Assembly (NCBI GenBank): GCA_027457225.1
Contig: DAIDTL010000074.1
Location: 1-5,605, forward strand
From: Ferrovaceae bacterium
Lineage (GTDB): Bacteria > Pseudomonadota > Gammaproteobacteria > Burkholderiales > Ferrovaceae
Length of the DNA stretch: 5,605 bases
Direction of reading: 5' to 3'
The position numbers were made by a program, and so were the translations under genes. Below, in pieces: positions 1 through 5,605 of the stretch (position 1 is the stretch's first letter; every line of letters starts with the position of its first letter). A model generated the notes under the pieces. The model did no database searches. It had not been told where the DNA came from and worked only from the letters and a program-made list of their open reading frames with translations.

Positions 1-487
1 GATCTTCCTGGAAACCGATCTGTTCAACGCCGGCATTCGTCCTGCAATCAACGCCGGTATTTCGGTGTCCCGCGTTGGTGGCGCAGCACAGACCAAGGTC
101 ATCAAAAAACTGGGCGGAGGCGTACGTTTGGCACTGGCACAATATCGTGAACTGGCTGCGTTTGCACAGTTTGCATCAGACCTGGATGACGCTACCCGCA
201 AACAGCTGGATCGGGGCCGCATGTTTACTGAGCTTATGAAGCAGGCACAATATGCACCTTTAAGCGTATCCGACATGGCGATAAGCTTGCTGGCGGCTAA
301 CAAGGGTTATCTTGATGATGTGCCAGTCAACAGGGTGTTGGCATTTGAATCTGCACTCCACTCGTTTATGAAGTCCAAATACAAGAACCTGCTGGACAAG
401 ATCGAGTCCACCAAGGATCTGGCGGGTGACGACGAGAAGGCTGCGGAAGCTGCAATTCAGGACTTCAAAGCGACCAACGCTTACTAG
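1..487 (+). CDS. atpA: F1 ATP synthase subunit alpha, C-terminal part (5' truncated by window edge)
   Basis: This is the last 161 codons of the alpha subunit, in frame from base 2. Alpha subunits alternate with beta in the F1 hexamer, bind non-catalytic nucleotide and give an arginine finger to the catalytic sites. The visible part starts at IFLETDLFNAGIRP and runs into ISVSRVGGAAQTK. The Arg codon at 71-73 matches the alpha arginine finger (about E. coli R376). The end of the nucleotide-binding domain (LALAQYRELAAFAQFASDLD) and the C-terminal helical domain follow, ending in FKATNAY, close to the E. coli ending FKATQSW. NAGIS in place of E. coli NPGIS matches what I recall of betaproteobacterial AtpA. 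A GTG at 65 is an internal codon, not a start. The frame closes with three consecutive stops, TAG TAA TAA (485-493). Identity is certain; only the missing 5' part limits it. Confidence 0.98.
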   Translation, partial: IFLETDLFNAGIRPAINAGISVSRVGGAAQTKVIKKLGGGVRLALAQYRELAAFAQFASDLDDATRKQLDRGRMFTELMKQAQYAPLSVSDMAISLLAANKGYLDDVPVNRVLAFESALHSFMKSKYKNLLDKIESTKDLAGDDEKAAEAAIQDFKATNAY

Positions 488-530
488 TAATAAATCCAAA
501 TAAGCGCAGACAGGACAGGCAAACGAAAAG

Positions 531-1397
531 ATGGCTAATAGCAAGGAAATTCGCACCAAGATAAAGAGTGTGGAAAATACTCGCAAGATCACCAAGGCAA
601 TGGAAATGGTGGCAGCATCGAAAATGCGCAAGGCACAGGAACGTATGCGTGCTGCCCGCCCTTACGCTGAAAAAATACGTAACGTGGCTGCACACTTTTC
701 CAAGGCGCATCCTGAGTACAGGCATCCGTTCGTCGTCAAACGTGATCAAATCAAGAACGTCGGCCTGATTGTCGTCAGCTCGGACAAGGGACTGTGTGGC
801 GGCCTTAATACCAATGTGCTGCGACTATCGCTGAATCAGATGAAAGCCTGGGAAGATGACAAGCGCGGTATCGCAGTGAGTGCCATTGGCAATAAGTCTT
901 TTGGCTTCATGGGTCGTGCGGGTGCCAACGTCAAGTCTTACGTTACAGGCCTCGGCGATACGCCACGCCTGGAAAAACTGGTTGGCCCTGTCAAGATCAT
1001 GCTGGATGCTTATGTCAATGGCGAAATTGATCAGTTGTTCATTGCGTATACCCGCTTCATCAATACAATGAAGCAGGAGCCTGTAATTGAACAGTTGCTG
1101 CCACTTTCAGGTGACCGGATAGGCGGGGCAAAAGGGCACTGGGATTATATTTATGAGCCCGATGCAACATCGGTGGTTGATGAGCTGATGACACGTTTTA
1201 TCGAATCACTGATATTCCATGCGGTAGCCGAGAACATGGCGTCCGAACAAAGCGCACGGATGGTGGCGATGAAGTCGGCATCCGATAACGCCAAGAACGT
1301 CATTAGTGAGCTTAAGCTGGTTTACAACAAAGCCCGTCAGGCTGCGATTACCAAAGAGATTTCAGAAATCGTTGGCGGCGCGGCAGCAGTATCGTAG
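531..1397 (+). CDS. atpG: F1 ATP synthase subunit gamma
   Basis: This encodes the 288-residue gamma subunit, the central rotor shaft that turns inside the alpha3-beta3 head and couples proton flow to ATP synthesis at the inner membrane. E. coli gamma is 287 residues. The N-terminal helix has the conserved KITKAMEMVAASKMRKAQ (about residues 19-36). The Rossmann-like middle has SSDKGLCGGLN (83-93), with the conserved Cys at 89. The C-terminal coiled-coil helix has YNKARQAAITKE and ends IVGGAAAVS. The start is the ATG giving MANSKEIRTK, which aligns without gaps to E. coli MAGAKEIRSK. The Shine-Dalgarno is weak: AGGACAGG at 512-519, with its last G 11 bases from the ATG. The gene lies 43 bases after the atpA TAG and 55 bases before atpD, as expected in an atp operon. 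Nothing in the protein looks damaged. Confidence 0.98.
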   Translation: MANSKEIRTKIKSVENTRKITKAMEMVAASKMRKAQERMRAARPYAEKIRNVAAHFSKAHPEYRHPFVVKRDQIKNVGLIVVSSDKGLCGGLNTNVLRLSLNQMKAWEDDKRGIAVSAIGNKSFGFMGRAGANVKSYVTGLGDTPRLEKLVGPVKIMLDAYVNGEIDQLFIAYTRFINTMKQEPVIEQLLPLSGDRIGGAKGHWDYIYEPDATSVVDELMTRFIESLIFHAVAENMASEQSARMVAMKSASDNAKNVISELKLVYNKARQAAITKEISEIVGGAAAVS

Positions 1398-1438
1398 CCA
1401 AACTATTTACAAATACAGTACACACGAATCAAGTTTGG
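1398..1438 (+). repeat. Inverted repeat with long loop in the atpG-atpD gap
   Basis: CCAAACT (1398-1404) and AGTTTGG (1432-1438) are perfect 7-base complements separated by 27 bases. The left arm starts on the base after the atpG stop, and the right arm ends 2 bases before the atpD Shine-Dalgarno. No T-run follows, so it does not look like a terminator. In the mRNA it could form a weak hairpin just upstream of the atpD ribosome site. A repeat of this size with so long a loop could also occur by chance. Confidence 0.4.
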
Positions 1439-1440
1439 AT

Positions 1441-1446
1441 AAGGAA
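1441..1446 (+). promoter_or_regulatory. Shine-Dalgarno of atpD
   Basis: AAGGAA, 6 bases before the ATG at 1453, is the strongest ribosome binding site in the window. It fits the high translation expected of the beta subunit, which is needed in three copies per F1. It also settles the start at 1453 against longer readings of the same open frame into atpG. Confidence 0.75.
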
Positions 1447-1452
1447 TTTAAA

Positions 1453-2871
1453 ATGAGCGTAGGTAAAGTAGTTCAATGTATTGGCGCAGTGGTTGACGTA
1501 GAATTTCCGCGTGACCAATTGCCTAAAGTTTACGATGCTTTGCTGCTGGATGAAGTAGGTTCGACCGCAGAACCCGGGTTGACGCTGGAAGTGCAGCAGC
1601 AATTAGGCGACGGTATTGTGCGCACCATTGCCATGGGTTCTTCGGATGGCCTGAGCCGAGGCATGAAATTCAAAGCCACTGGCACGCAGATTACCGTGCC
1701 GGTCGGTAACGGTACCCTGGGCCGCATCATGGATGTATTGGGCCGTCCAATTGATGATGCCGGTCCGATTCAATCCGACGAGCGCCGGTCCATTCACCAA
1801 CCGGCACCAAGTTTTGAAGAACTCTCCCCGTCAGTTGACCTGCTGGAAACCGGCATAAAGGTGATTGACCTGGTATGCCCTTTCGCCAAGGGCGGCAAAG
1901 TCGGTCTGTTCGGTGGCGCAGGCGTGGGCAAGACCGTGAACATGCTGGAACTGATCAACAACATCGCCAAACAGCATGCTGGTTTGTCGGTATTCGCCGG
2001 TGTCGGTGAGCGCACCCGTGAAGGGAATGACTTCTATCACGAAATGGCGGAGGCTGGCGTCATCAAGCTGGATAACTTGATGGAATCCAAGGTAGCCATG
2101 GTGTTCGGTCAGATGAACGAACCACCGGGAAACCGGCTGCGTGTTGCCTTGTCTGGCCTGACAATGGCGGAAAAGTTTCGCGATGATGGCCGCGACATTC
2201 TGTTCTTCGTTGACAACATCTATCGTTATACCCTGGCTGGCACAGAGGTCTCAGCGCTGCTGGGACGTATGCCCTCTGCCGTGGGGTACCAACCTACCCT
2301 GGCTGACGAAATGGGACGCATGCAAGAGCGCATTACCTCGACTAAAGTGTGCTCGATAACTTCCATCCAGGCCGTTTACGTGCCTGCTGATGACTTGACA
2401 GACCCCTCTCCGGCAACCACTTTTCAGCATCTGGATTCAACCGTGGTGCTGTCACGTGACATCGCTTCCCTGGGCATCTACCCTGCCGTGGACCCGCTGG
2501 ATTCTACCTCGCGCCAGCTCGATCCGCTGGTCGTAGGTGAGGAGCACTATACCGTGGCGCGTTCAGTGCAGGCGACACTGCAACGTTACAAGGAACTGCG
2601 GGACATCATCGCAATTCTGGGTATGGATGAACTGTCGCCCGAAGACAAGCTGGCTGTAGGCCGTGCCCGCAAAATTCAGCGCTTCCTGTCACAGCCGTTC
2701 CACGTGGCGGAAGTGTTTACCGGTTCTCCAGGCAAATATGTCACATTGAAAGATACCATCAGGGGATTTAAGGGGATTGTCAACGGCGATTATGATGCCC
2801 TGCCCGAGCAAGCGTTCTACATGGTCGGAACCATCGATGAAGCAATTGAAAAAGCCAAGACGCTGCAATAA
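1453..2871 (+). CDS. atpD: F1 ATP synthase subunit beta (catalytic)
   Basis: This encodes the 472-residue catalytic beta subunit, which makes ATP from ADP and phosphate in F1. E. coli beta is 460. An N-terminal beta-barrel (about 1-80; VVQCIGAVVDVEF) precedes the nucleotide-binding domain. That domain has the P-loop GGAGVGKT (154-161), catalytic Glu and Arg in GVGERTRE (E186, R187), a Walker B strand ILFFVD (D254) and the adenine-contacting Tyr in GIYPAVDP (Y343). The C-terminal helical domain has DELSPED (392-398), the DELSEED loop touched by gamma and epsilon. The ATG at 1453 gives MSVGKVVQ and has AAGGAA 6 bases upstream. The frame stays open upstream into atpG, but that part is not beta-like. 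Oddities are a seven-residue or so insertion near 200-212, probably lineage-specific, and Cys300 in STKVCSITS, where Gly is usual. All catalytic residues are present. Confidence 0.99.
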   Translation: MSVGKVVQCIGAVVDVEFPRDQLPKVYDALLLDEVGSTAEPGLTLEVQQQLGDGIVRTIAMGSSDGLSRGMKFKATGTQITVPVGNGTLGRIMDVLGRPIDDAGPIQSDERRSIHQPAPSFEELSPSVDLLETGIKVIDLVCPFAKGGKVGLFGGAGVGKTVNMLELINNIAKQHAGLSVFAGVGERTREGNDFYHEMAEAGVIKLDNLMESKVAMVFGQMNEPPGNRLRVALSGLTMAEKFRDDGRDILFFVDNIYRYTLAGTEVSALLGRMPSAVGYQPTLADEMGRMQERITSTKVCSITSIQAVYVPADDLTDPSPATTFQHLDSTVVLSRDIASLGIYPAVDPLDSTSRQLDPLVVGEEHYTVARSVQATLQRYKELRDIIAILGMDELSPEDKLAVGRARKIQRFLSQPFHVAEVFTGSPGKYVTLKDTIRGFKGIVNGDYDALPEQAFYMVGTIDEAIEKAKTLQ

Positions 2872-2883
2872 CGGAGAACAGAG

Positions 2884-3309
2884 ATGCCCCACTTGATCCA
2901 TGTGGATGTGGTCAGTGCAGAAGAGCAAATTTTCTCCGGCAATGCCGAATTTGTTGTTCTGCCTGGTGAGATGGGGGAACTCGGCATCTATCCGAGTCAC
3001 GCGCCACTCATCACCCGGATTCGTCCTGGGACGGTTCGCATTCGAATTCCGGGCCAGAGTTCTGAAGAGCTGATTTTCGTCTCTGGCGGTATTTTGGAAA
3101 TTCAACCAGACAGTGTGACTGTGCTGGCTGATTCCGCCATTCGAGGTCACGATCTGGACGAGGCCAAGGCCATGGAAGCCAAGCACTTGGCTGAGCAAAC
3201 GCTTCATGACCGGTCCGCAGACATCGATTACGCCAAGGCCACGGCTGAACTTGCCGAGGCCATGGCACAAATCGCAGCCATCGAGCGGTTGCGCAAGAGT
3301 TCGCACTGA
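2884..3309 (+). CDS. atpC: F1 ATP synthase subunit epsilon
   Basis: This encodes the 141-residue epsilon subunit (E. coli 139), part of the rotor foot that binds gamma and the c-ring and can inhibit ATP hydrolysis through its C-terminal helices. The N-terminal beta-sandwich (about 1-85) has HVDVVSAEEQIFSG, GELGIYPSHAPLIT and FVSGGILEIQPDSVTVLAD. The helical hairpin (about 88-138) starts IRGHDLDEAKAMEAK. The last motif has Lys where E. coli has Arg (LDEARAM), in the position of the I/LDxxRA motif linked to ATP binding in some epsilon subunits. The start is ATG with GGAG 7 bases upstream, 12 bases after the atpD stop. Its TGA (3307-3309) overlaps the proposed CTG start of glmU. Confidence 0.98.
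   Translation: MPHLIHVDVVSAEEQIFSGNAEFVVLPGEMGELGIYPSHAPLITRIRPGTVRIRIPGQSSEELIFVSGGILEIQPDSVTVLADSAIRGHDLDEAKAMEAKHLAEQTLHDRSADIDYAKATAELAEAMAQIAAIERLRKSSH
3295..3299 (+). promoter_or_regulatory. Probable Shine-Dalgarno of glmU, inside atpC
   Basis: AAGAG lies within the last codons of atpC and ends 6 bases before the CTG at 3306. It matches four of five core bases of AAGGAG-type sites. Because the frame lacks a standard start codon, this site is what selects CTG 3306 over the alternatives, such as the ATC codons at 3327 and 3333. Translation is probably coupled to atpC through the CTGA overlap. Confidence 0.5.
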
Positions 3310-4682
3310 ACGCGCCTCCACTCAACATCGTCATCCTTGCCGCCGGCCAGGGCAAGCGTATGGGCTCGGCATTACCCAAAGTGCTGCATCGCCTGGCCGC
3401 AAAGACGCTTCTGCAACATGTTGTAGACACAGCACAATCCCTTTCACCTCAAGGAATTATGGTTGTTCATGGCCATGACCCCGAGACGGTCAGGAACGCC
3501 ACCACATCGGACCCAGCGCTCCATTGGGTGCTTCAGGAGCCCCAACGGGGCACGGGCCATGCACTGATGCAGGCGCTGCCGCATCTTCCAGATGAGGGAG
3601 TCGTCCTGGTGCTTTATGGGGATGTTCCACTGCTTCAAGCGGGAACCCTGCGCCGCTTGATCGCATCGAGTCAGGGACAACGTCTGGCCGTGCTGGTACA
3701 ACAGGTCCCTGAACCGAAAGGCTACGGACGGATTATTCGCAATTCCCAGGGCCGGGTTGTCGCCATCCGGGAGGAACGGGACGCCTCCTCTGCAGAAAAA
3801 GTGATCACTGAAGTGAATACCGGCATCATGGCATTTCCCGCAGCGCGATTGGACGGATGGTTGAAGCAAATCTCCTGTCAAAATGCTCAAAACGAGTATT
3901 ATTTGACGGACGTGGTTGCCTTGGCGGGACAAGAGGGGATCCCCATTGAGACGGTCACGCCAGACAGGCCTTGGGAGGCATTGGGTGTGAACAGTAAAAA
4001 ACAATTGGCCGAGCTGGAACGCATTCATCAGCGCGAAGTAGCACAAAAGCTGCTGGAGTCCGGAGTCACCCTGTACGATCCGGCGCGATTGGATGTGCGC
4101 GGCACGTTGACGTGTGGCAGCGACGTCCAGATTGACATCGATTGTATTTTTGAAGGGGAAGTCTTTCTGGAAGATGGGGTCAGCATCGGACCCCATTGCG
4201 TGATGAACAACTGCAGGATTGGTGCCGGGACTGTCGTCCACGCATTTTGCCACCTGGAGGGCGTTAATGTCGGCAAGGACAACCGGATTGGGCCTTATGC
4301 CCGGATGCGCCCAGGGACAGACACAGCCAGTAACGTCCATATCGGCAATTTTGTGGAAATCAAGAACAGTACGTTGGGAGCGGAAACCAAAGTCAATCAC
4401 TTGTCCTATGTCGGGGACAGTACCGTGGGAATGCGCGTTAACGTCGGCGCTGGGACAATCACCTGCAATTACGATGGAATGAACAAACACCACACCATCA
4501 TCGAAGATGATGTATTCATCGGTTCGGACACGCAACTGGTTGCACCAGTCACGATCGGCAAGGGTGCAACGATCGGTGCAGGATCGACCATTGTCAGTGC
4601 AGCTCCCCCTGAACAGCTCACGTTGTCGCGTTCAAAGCAGGTCAGCATCACACGCTGGAAGCGGCCGATCAAGAAAGCCTGA
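3306..4682 (+). CDS. glmU: Bifunctional UDP-GlcNAc pyrophosphorylase / glucosamine-1-P N-acetyltransferase, apparent CTG start
   Basis: This cytoplasmic enzyme acetylates glucosamine-1-phosphate and then joins it to UMP from UTP, giving UDP-GlcNAc for peptidoglycan and LPS. From the CTG at 3306 it is 458 residues (E. coli 456). The N-terminal uridylyltransferase has LAAGQGKRM (11-19) with R18 and K25 in ALPKVL, YGDVPLL with D106, and GVNSKKQL with N229. The C-terminal left-handed beta-helix has hexapeptide repeats, IGPYARMRPG (R335), NFVEIK (K353), the catalytic His365 in NHLSYVGD, and NVGAGTITCNYDG. The first ATG in frame (3360) is Met19, inside the signature, so it cannot be the functional start. 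Back to the in-frame TGA at 3246-3248 there is no ATG, GTG or TTG. CTG at 3306 overlaps the atpC stop, follows AAGAG by 6 bases and reproduces E. coli numbering at G14, R18 and K25. Product is certain; the start is inferred. Confidence 0.95.
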   Translation: MNAPPLNIVILAAGQGKRMGSALPKVLHRLAAKTLLQHVVDTAQSLSPQGIMVVHGHDPETVRNATTSDPALHWVLQEPQRGTGHALMQALPHLPDEGVVLVLYGDVPLLQAGTLRRLIASSQGQRLAVLVQQVPEPKGYGRIIRNSQGRVVAIREERDASSAEKVITEVNTGIMAFPAARLDGWLKQISCQNAQNEYYLTDVVALAGQEGIPIETVTPDRPWEALGVNSKKQLAELERIHQREVAQKLLESGVTLYDPARLDVRGTLTCGSDVQIDIDCIFEGEVFLEDGVSIGPHCVMNNCRIGAGTVVHAFCHLEGVNVGKDNRIGPYARMRPGTDTASNVHIGNFVEIKNSTLGAETKVNHLSYVGDSTVGMRVNVGAGTITCNYDGMNKHHTIIEDDVFIGSDTQLVAPVTIGKGATIGAGSTIVSAAPPEQLTLSRSKQVSITRWKRPIKKA

Positions 4683-4686
4683 TCGG
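4665..4686. terminator. Inverted repeat at the glmU/dsbA convergent ends, possible bidirectional terminator
   Basis: CCGATCA (4665-4671) and TGATCGG (4680-4686) form a perfect 7-base stem with an 8-base loop. The right arm includes the glmU TGA (4680-4682), and the dsbA stop lies 3 bases further on (4690-4692). It is the only hairpin seen in the 7-base gap between the convergent genes, so a role at the 3' ends of both mRNAs is plausible. There is no T-run on either strand, so it is not a textbook intrinsic terminator. It may instead protect mRNA ends or act together with Rho. Confidence 0.4.
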
Positions 4687-4689
4687 GGG

Positions 4690-5328
4690 TCACAACCCTC
4701 TTGCTTTGAGCGACTGCTTAATCAGGTCGTTCATGACGGGAAAAAGTGCGCCATTGCTTCCTGCCATACTGGGGGATGTGCGGAATTTGCCATCGATGAT
4801 CACCATGGGAACAGCGTCGACACCGTACTCAATGGCTTTTTGATCTCCTCGCTGAATCCTGCTCTGGATTGCAAACGAATTAAAAGCATCCATAAATTTT
4901 TGTCGATTGACCCCCTGTTTTTCCAGCCAGTCAAATAGGACGTCCTGCGAGTTCAGATTGATCCGCTCAGTATGAAGGGCTGCGAAAATCTTTTCGTGCA
5001 ACCGATCGGCTTCATTGATGGCGTCCAACGCATAGTAAGTTTTTGCCAAAAGGGCCCAATTGGCGCGTCCAAAGCTTACCGGGATGCGCTTGAACACCAC
5101 ATTCGATGGAAGCTTCTTGGCCCAGGGCTCTATCATCGGTGCGAGGGTGTTGCAATGGGGGCAGGCATAGGAAAAGAACTCCACGACCTCCACCTTTTTT
5201 CCCGAGTCAGTAGGACGCTGGGGAACCACCAGCACATAGTCACGATCGACGACTGCACTGAAAACGGTTGTTGAAGCCAGCAGGCCGCCAATGATCAATG
5301 TCTTGCATGCGTTGAAAAACCATTTCAT
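4690..5328 (-). CDS. dsbA: Periplasmic thiol:disulfide oxidoreductase DsbA
   Basis: This 212-residue exported protein is a DsbA-type oxidase that passes its disulfide to cysteine pairs in newly secreted proteins and is normally reoxidised by DsbB. A signal peptide is clear: MKWFFNACK, then a hydrophobic stretch (about 11-24), with likely cleavage after FSA at residue 25. The thioredoxin fold starts at VEVVEFFSYACPHC, with the active site CPHC at 56-59, as in E. coli DsbA. The inserted helical domain covers about 65-150, and the cis-proline loop is AVPMVIIDGKF (V173-P174). A Cys at residue 8 lies in the signal peptide and would be lost on cleavage. The start ATG (first base 5328) has GGAG (5340-5343 on the minus strand) 11 bases upstream. 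It sits 17 bases after the SPOR-protein stop, so the two are probably co-transcribed. DsbA is a better fit than DsbC/G because the protein lacks their N-terminal dimerisation domain. Confidence 0.96.
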   Translation of the reverse strand: MKWFFNACKTLIIGGLLASTTVFSAVVDRDYVLVVPQRPTDSGKKVEVVEFFSYACPHCNTLAPMIEPWAKKLPSNVVFKRIPVSFGRANWALLAKTYYALDAINEADRLHEKIFAALHTERINLNSQDVLFDWLEKQGVNRQKFMDAFNSFAIQSRIQRGDQKAIEYGVDAVPMVIIDGKFRTSPSMAGSNGALFPVMNDLIKQSLKARGL

Positions 5329-5345
5329 GATAATTTCGTCTCCAG

Positions 5346-5605
5346 TTAACGAGATACCGCGTCCTTGGGTTTGATCGAGTTCAATTTGATAATGTTTGTG
5401 GTGATACCGTTGTTTTTGAGCGTGGCCACCAAGGTGCGCACCTCATCCACAGAGACTATCGGGCCGACACGAACCCGATAGAGTGGCTTGTCCCCGACCT
5501 CCGGAGACAACACCGTTGCATCCACCCCCATCAAGGCCAGATTTGCACGTTGATTTTCTGCTTCAGATTCTTTACTGAATGCCCCGGTTTGTACAAAGTA
5601 AGTCA
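5346..5605 (-). CDS. SPOR-domain cell-envelope protein, C-terminal part (5' end outside window)
   Basis: The last 85 full codons of a minus-strand gene are visible; it stays open to the window edge. They form a nearly complete SPOR domain. It begins TYFVQTGAFSKESEAENQ, continues ANLALMGVDATV and LYRVRVGPIVSVDE, and ends with a short tail, KPKDAVSR. YxVQxGAF and YRVRVGP are the family hallmarks. SPOR domains bind glycan strands lacking stem peptides at the division septum. Proteins of this type (FtsN or DedD-like) usually have an N-terminal membrane anchor, which would lie beyond the window. From memory, betaproteobacteria often carry such a gene directly before dsbA, often after argS. TTG/ATG codons near 5534 and 5531 are internal because the SPOR signature continues upstream of them. 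I leave the symbol blank because FtsN cannot be told from other SPOR proteins here. Confidence 0.9.
   Translation of the reverse strand, partial: TYFVQTGAFSKESEAENQRANLALMGVDATVLSPEVGDKPLYRVRVGPIVSVDEVRTLVATLKNNGITTNIIKLNSIKPKDAVSR

Noticed and set aside
1..4. Window begins with GATC, suggesting a restriction-cloned end
   Set aside because: GATC is common, the other end is not GATC, and the base before the first codon fits continuous atpA sequence.
1406..1434. TTTACA as a possible -35 box for an internal atpD promoter
   Set aside because: No acceptable -10 box lies at 16-18 bases (TCAAGT at 17), so a promoter is not supported.
1306..1452. Possible longer atpD starting upstream within atpG
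   Set aside because: The frame is open, but the extra residues are not beta-subunit sequence, they overlap the conserved gamma C-terminus, and the ATG at 1453 has a good ribosome site.
3280..3312. Programmed -1 frameshift producing an AtpC-GlmU fusion
   Set aside because: It would explain the missing start codon, but I see no X XXY YYZ slippery heptamer before the atpC stop. Both proteins have normal family length as separate products.
2689..3321. Minus-strand open frame (210 codons) opposite the end of atpD and atpC
   Set aside because: It spans the complements of two certain genes and their gap, and its translation has no family features.
3444..4535. Long open minus-strand frame (363 codons) opposite glmU
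   Set aside because: It lies wholly inside a certain glmU gene. Its translation shows no recognisable domain and reads like a complement shadow, rich in His, Gln, Arg and Cys. I see no clear ribosome site for it.
4507..4938. Plus-strand open frame running from inside glmU into the dsbA region
   Set aside because: It is out of frame with glmU, antisense to dsbA, and its translation shows no recognisable domain.

Overview
The window is an ordinary housekeeping chromosomal segment, most likely from a betaproteobacterium of moderate GC content (about 53% by eye). The evidence for this is the wording of the ATP synthase subunits. AtpA carries NAGISVSRVGG where E. coli has NPGISVSRVGG, AtpD carries DELSPED where E. 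coli has DELSEED, and AtpD has a short insertion before its GQMNEPPGN motif that I recall from several betaproteobacterial families. The SPOR-protein/dsbA pair also fits this group. I cannot name the genus.

Layout on the plus strand (1-4682): the 3' third of atpA, complete atpG, atpD and atpC, then glmU. This is the distal half of an F1Fo ATP synthase operon in the usual A-G-D-C order, with glmU directly downstream and overlapping the atpC stop codon. On the minus strand (4690-5605) and converging on glmU lies a two-gene unit read right to left: the 3' end of a SPOR-domain cell-envelope protein, then dsbA. The two convergent stop codons are 7 bases apart, with a perfect inverted repeat across the end of glmU.

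Function: the atp genes encode the catalytic head (alpha, beta) and rotor stalk (gamma, epsilon) of ATP synthase. GlmU makes UDP-GlcNAc for peptidoglycan and lipopolysaccharide. DsbA oxidises cysteine pairs in exported proteins, and the SPOR domain is expected to bind denuded septal peptidoglycan.

I found no new system, mobile element, CRISPR array or RNA gene. The most unusual feature is the start of glmU: the reading frame that encodes its essential nucleotide-binding signature has no ATG, GTG or TTG start. The best candidate is a CTG at 3306 that overlaps the atpC TGA (CTGA) and has an AAGAG Shine-Dalgarno-like sequence 6 bases upstream. Secondary points are a Gly-to-Cys change in a very conserved stretch of AtpD, a long-loop inverted repeat in the atpG-atpD gap, and the inverted repeat between the convergent genes.
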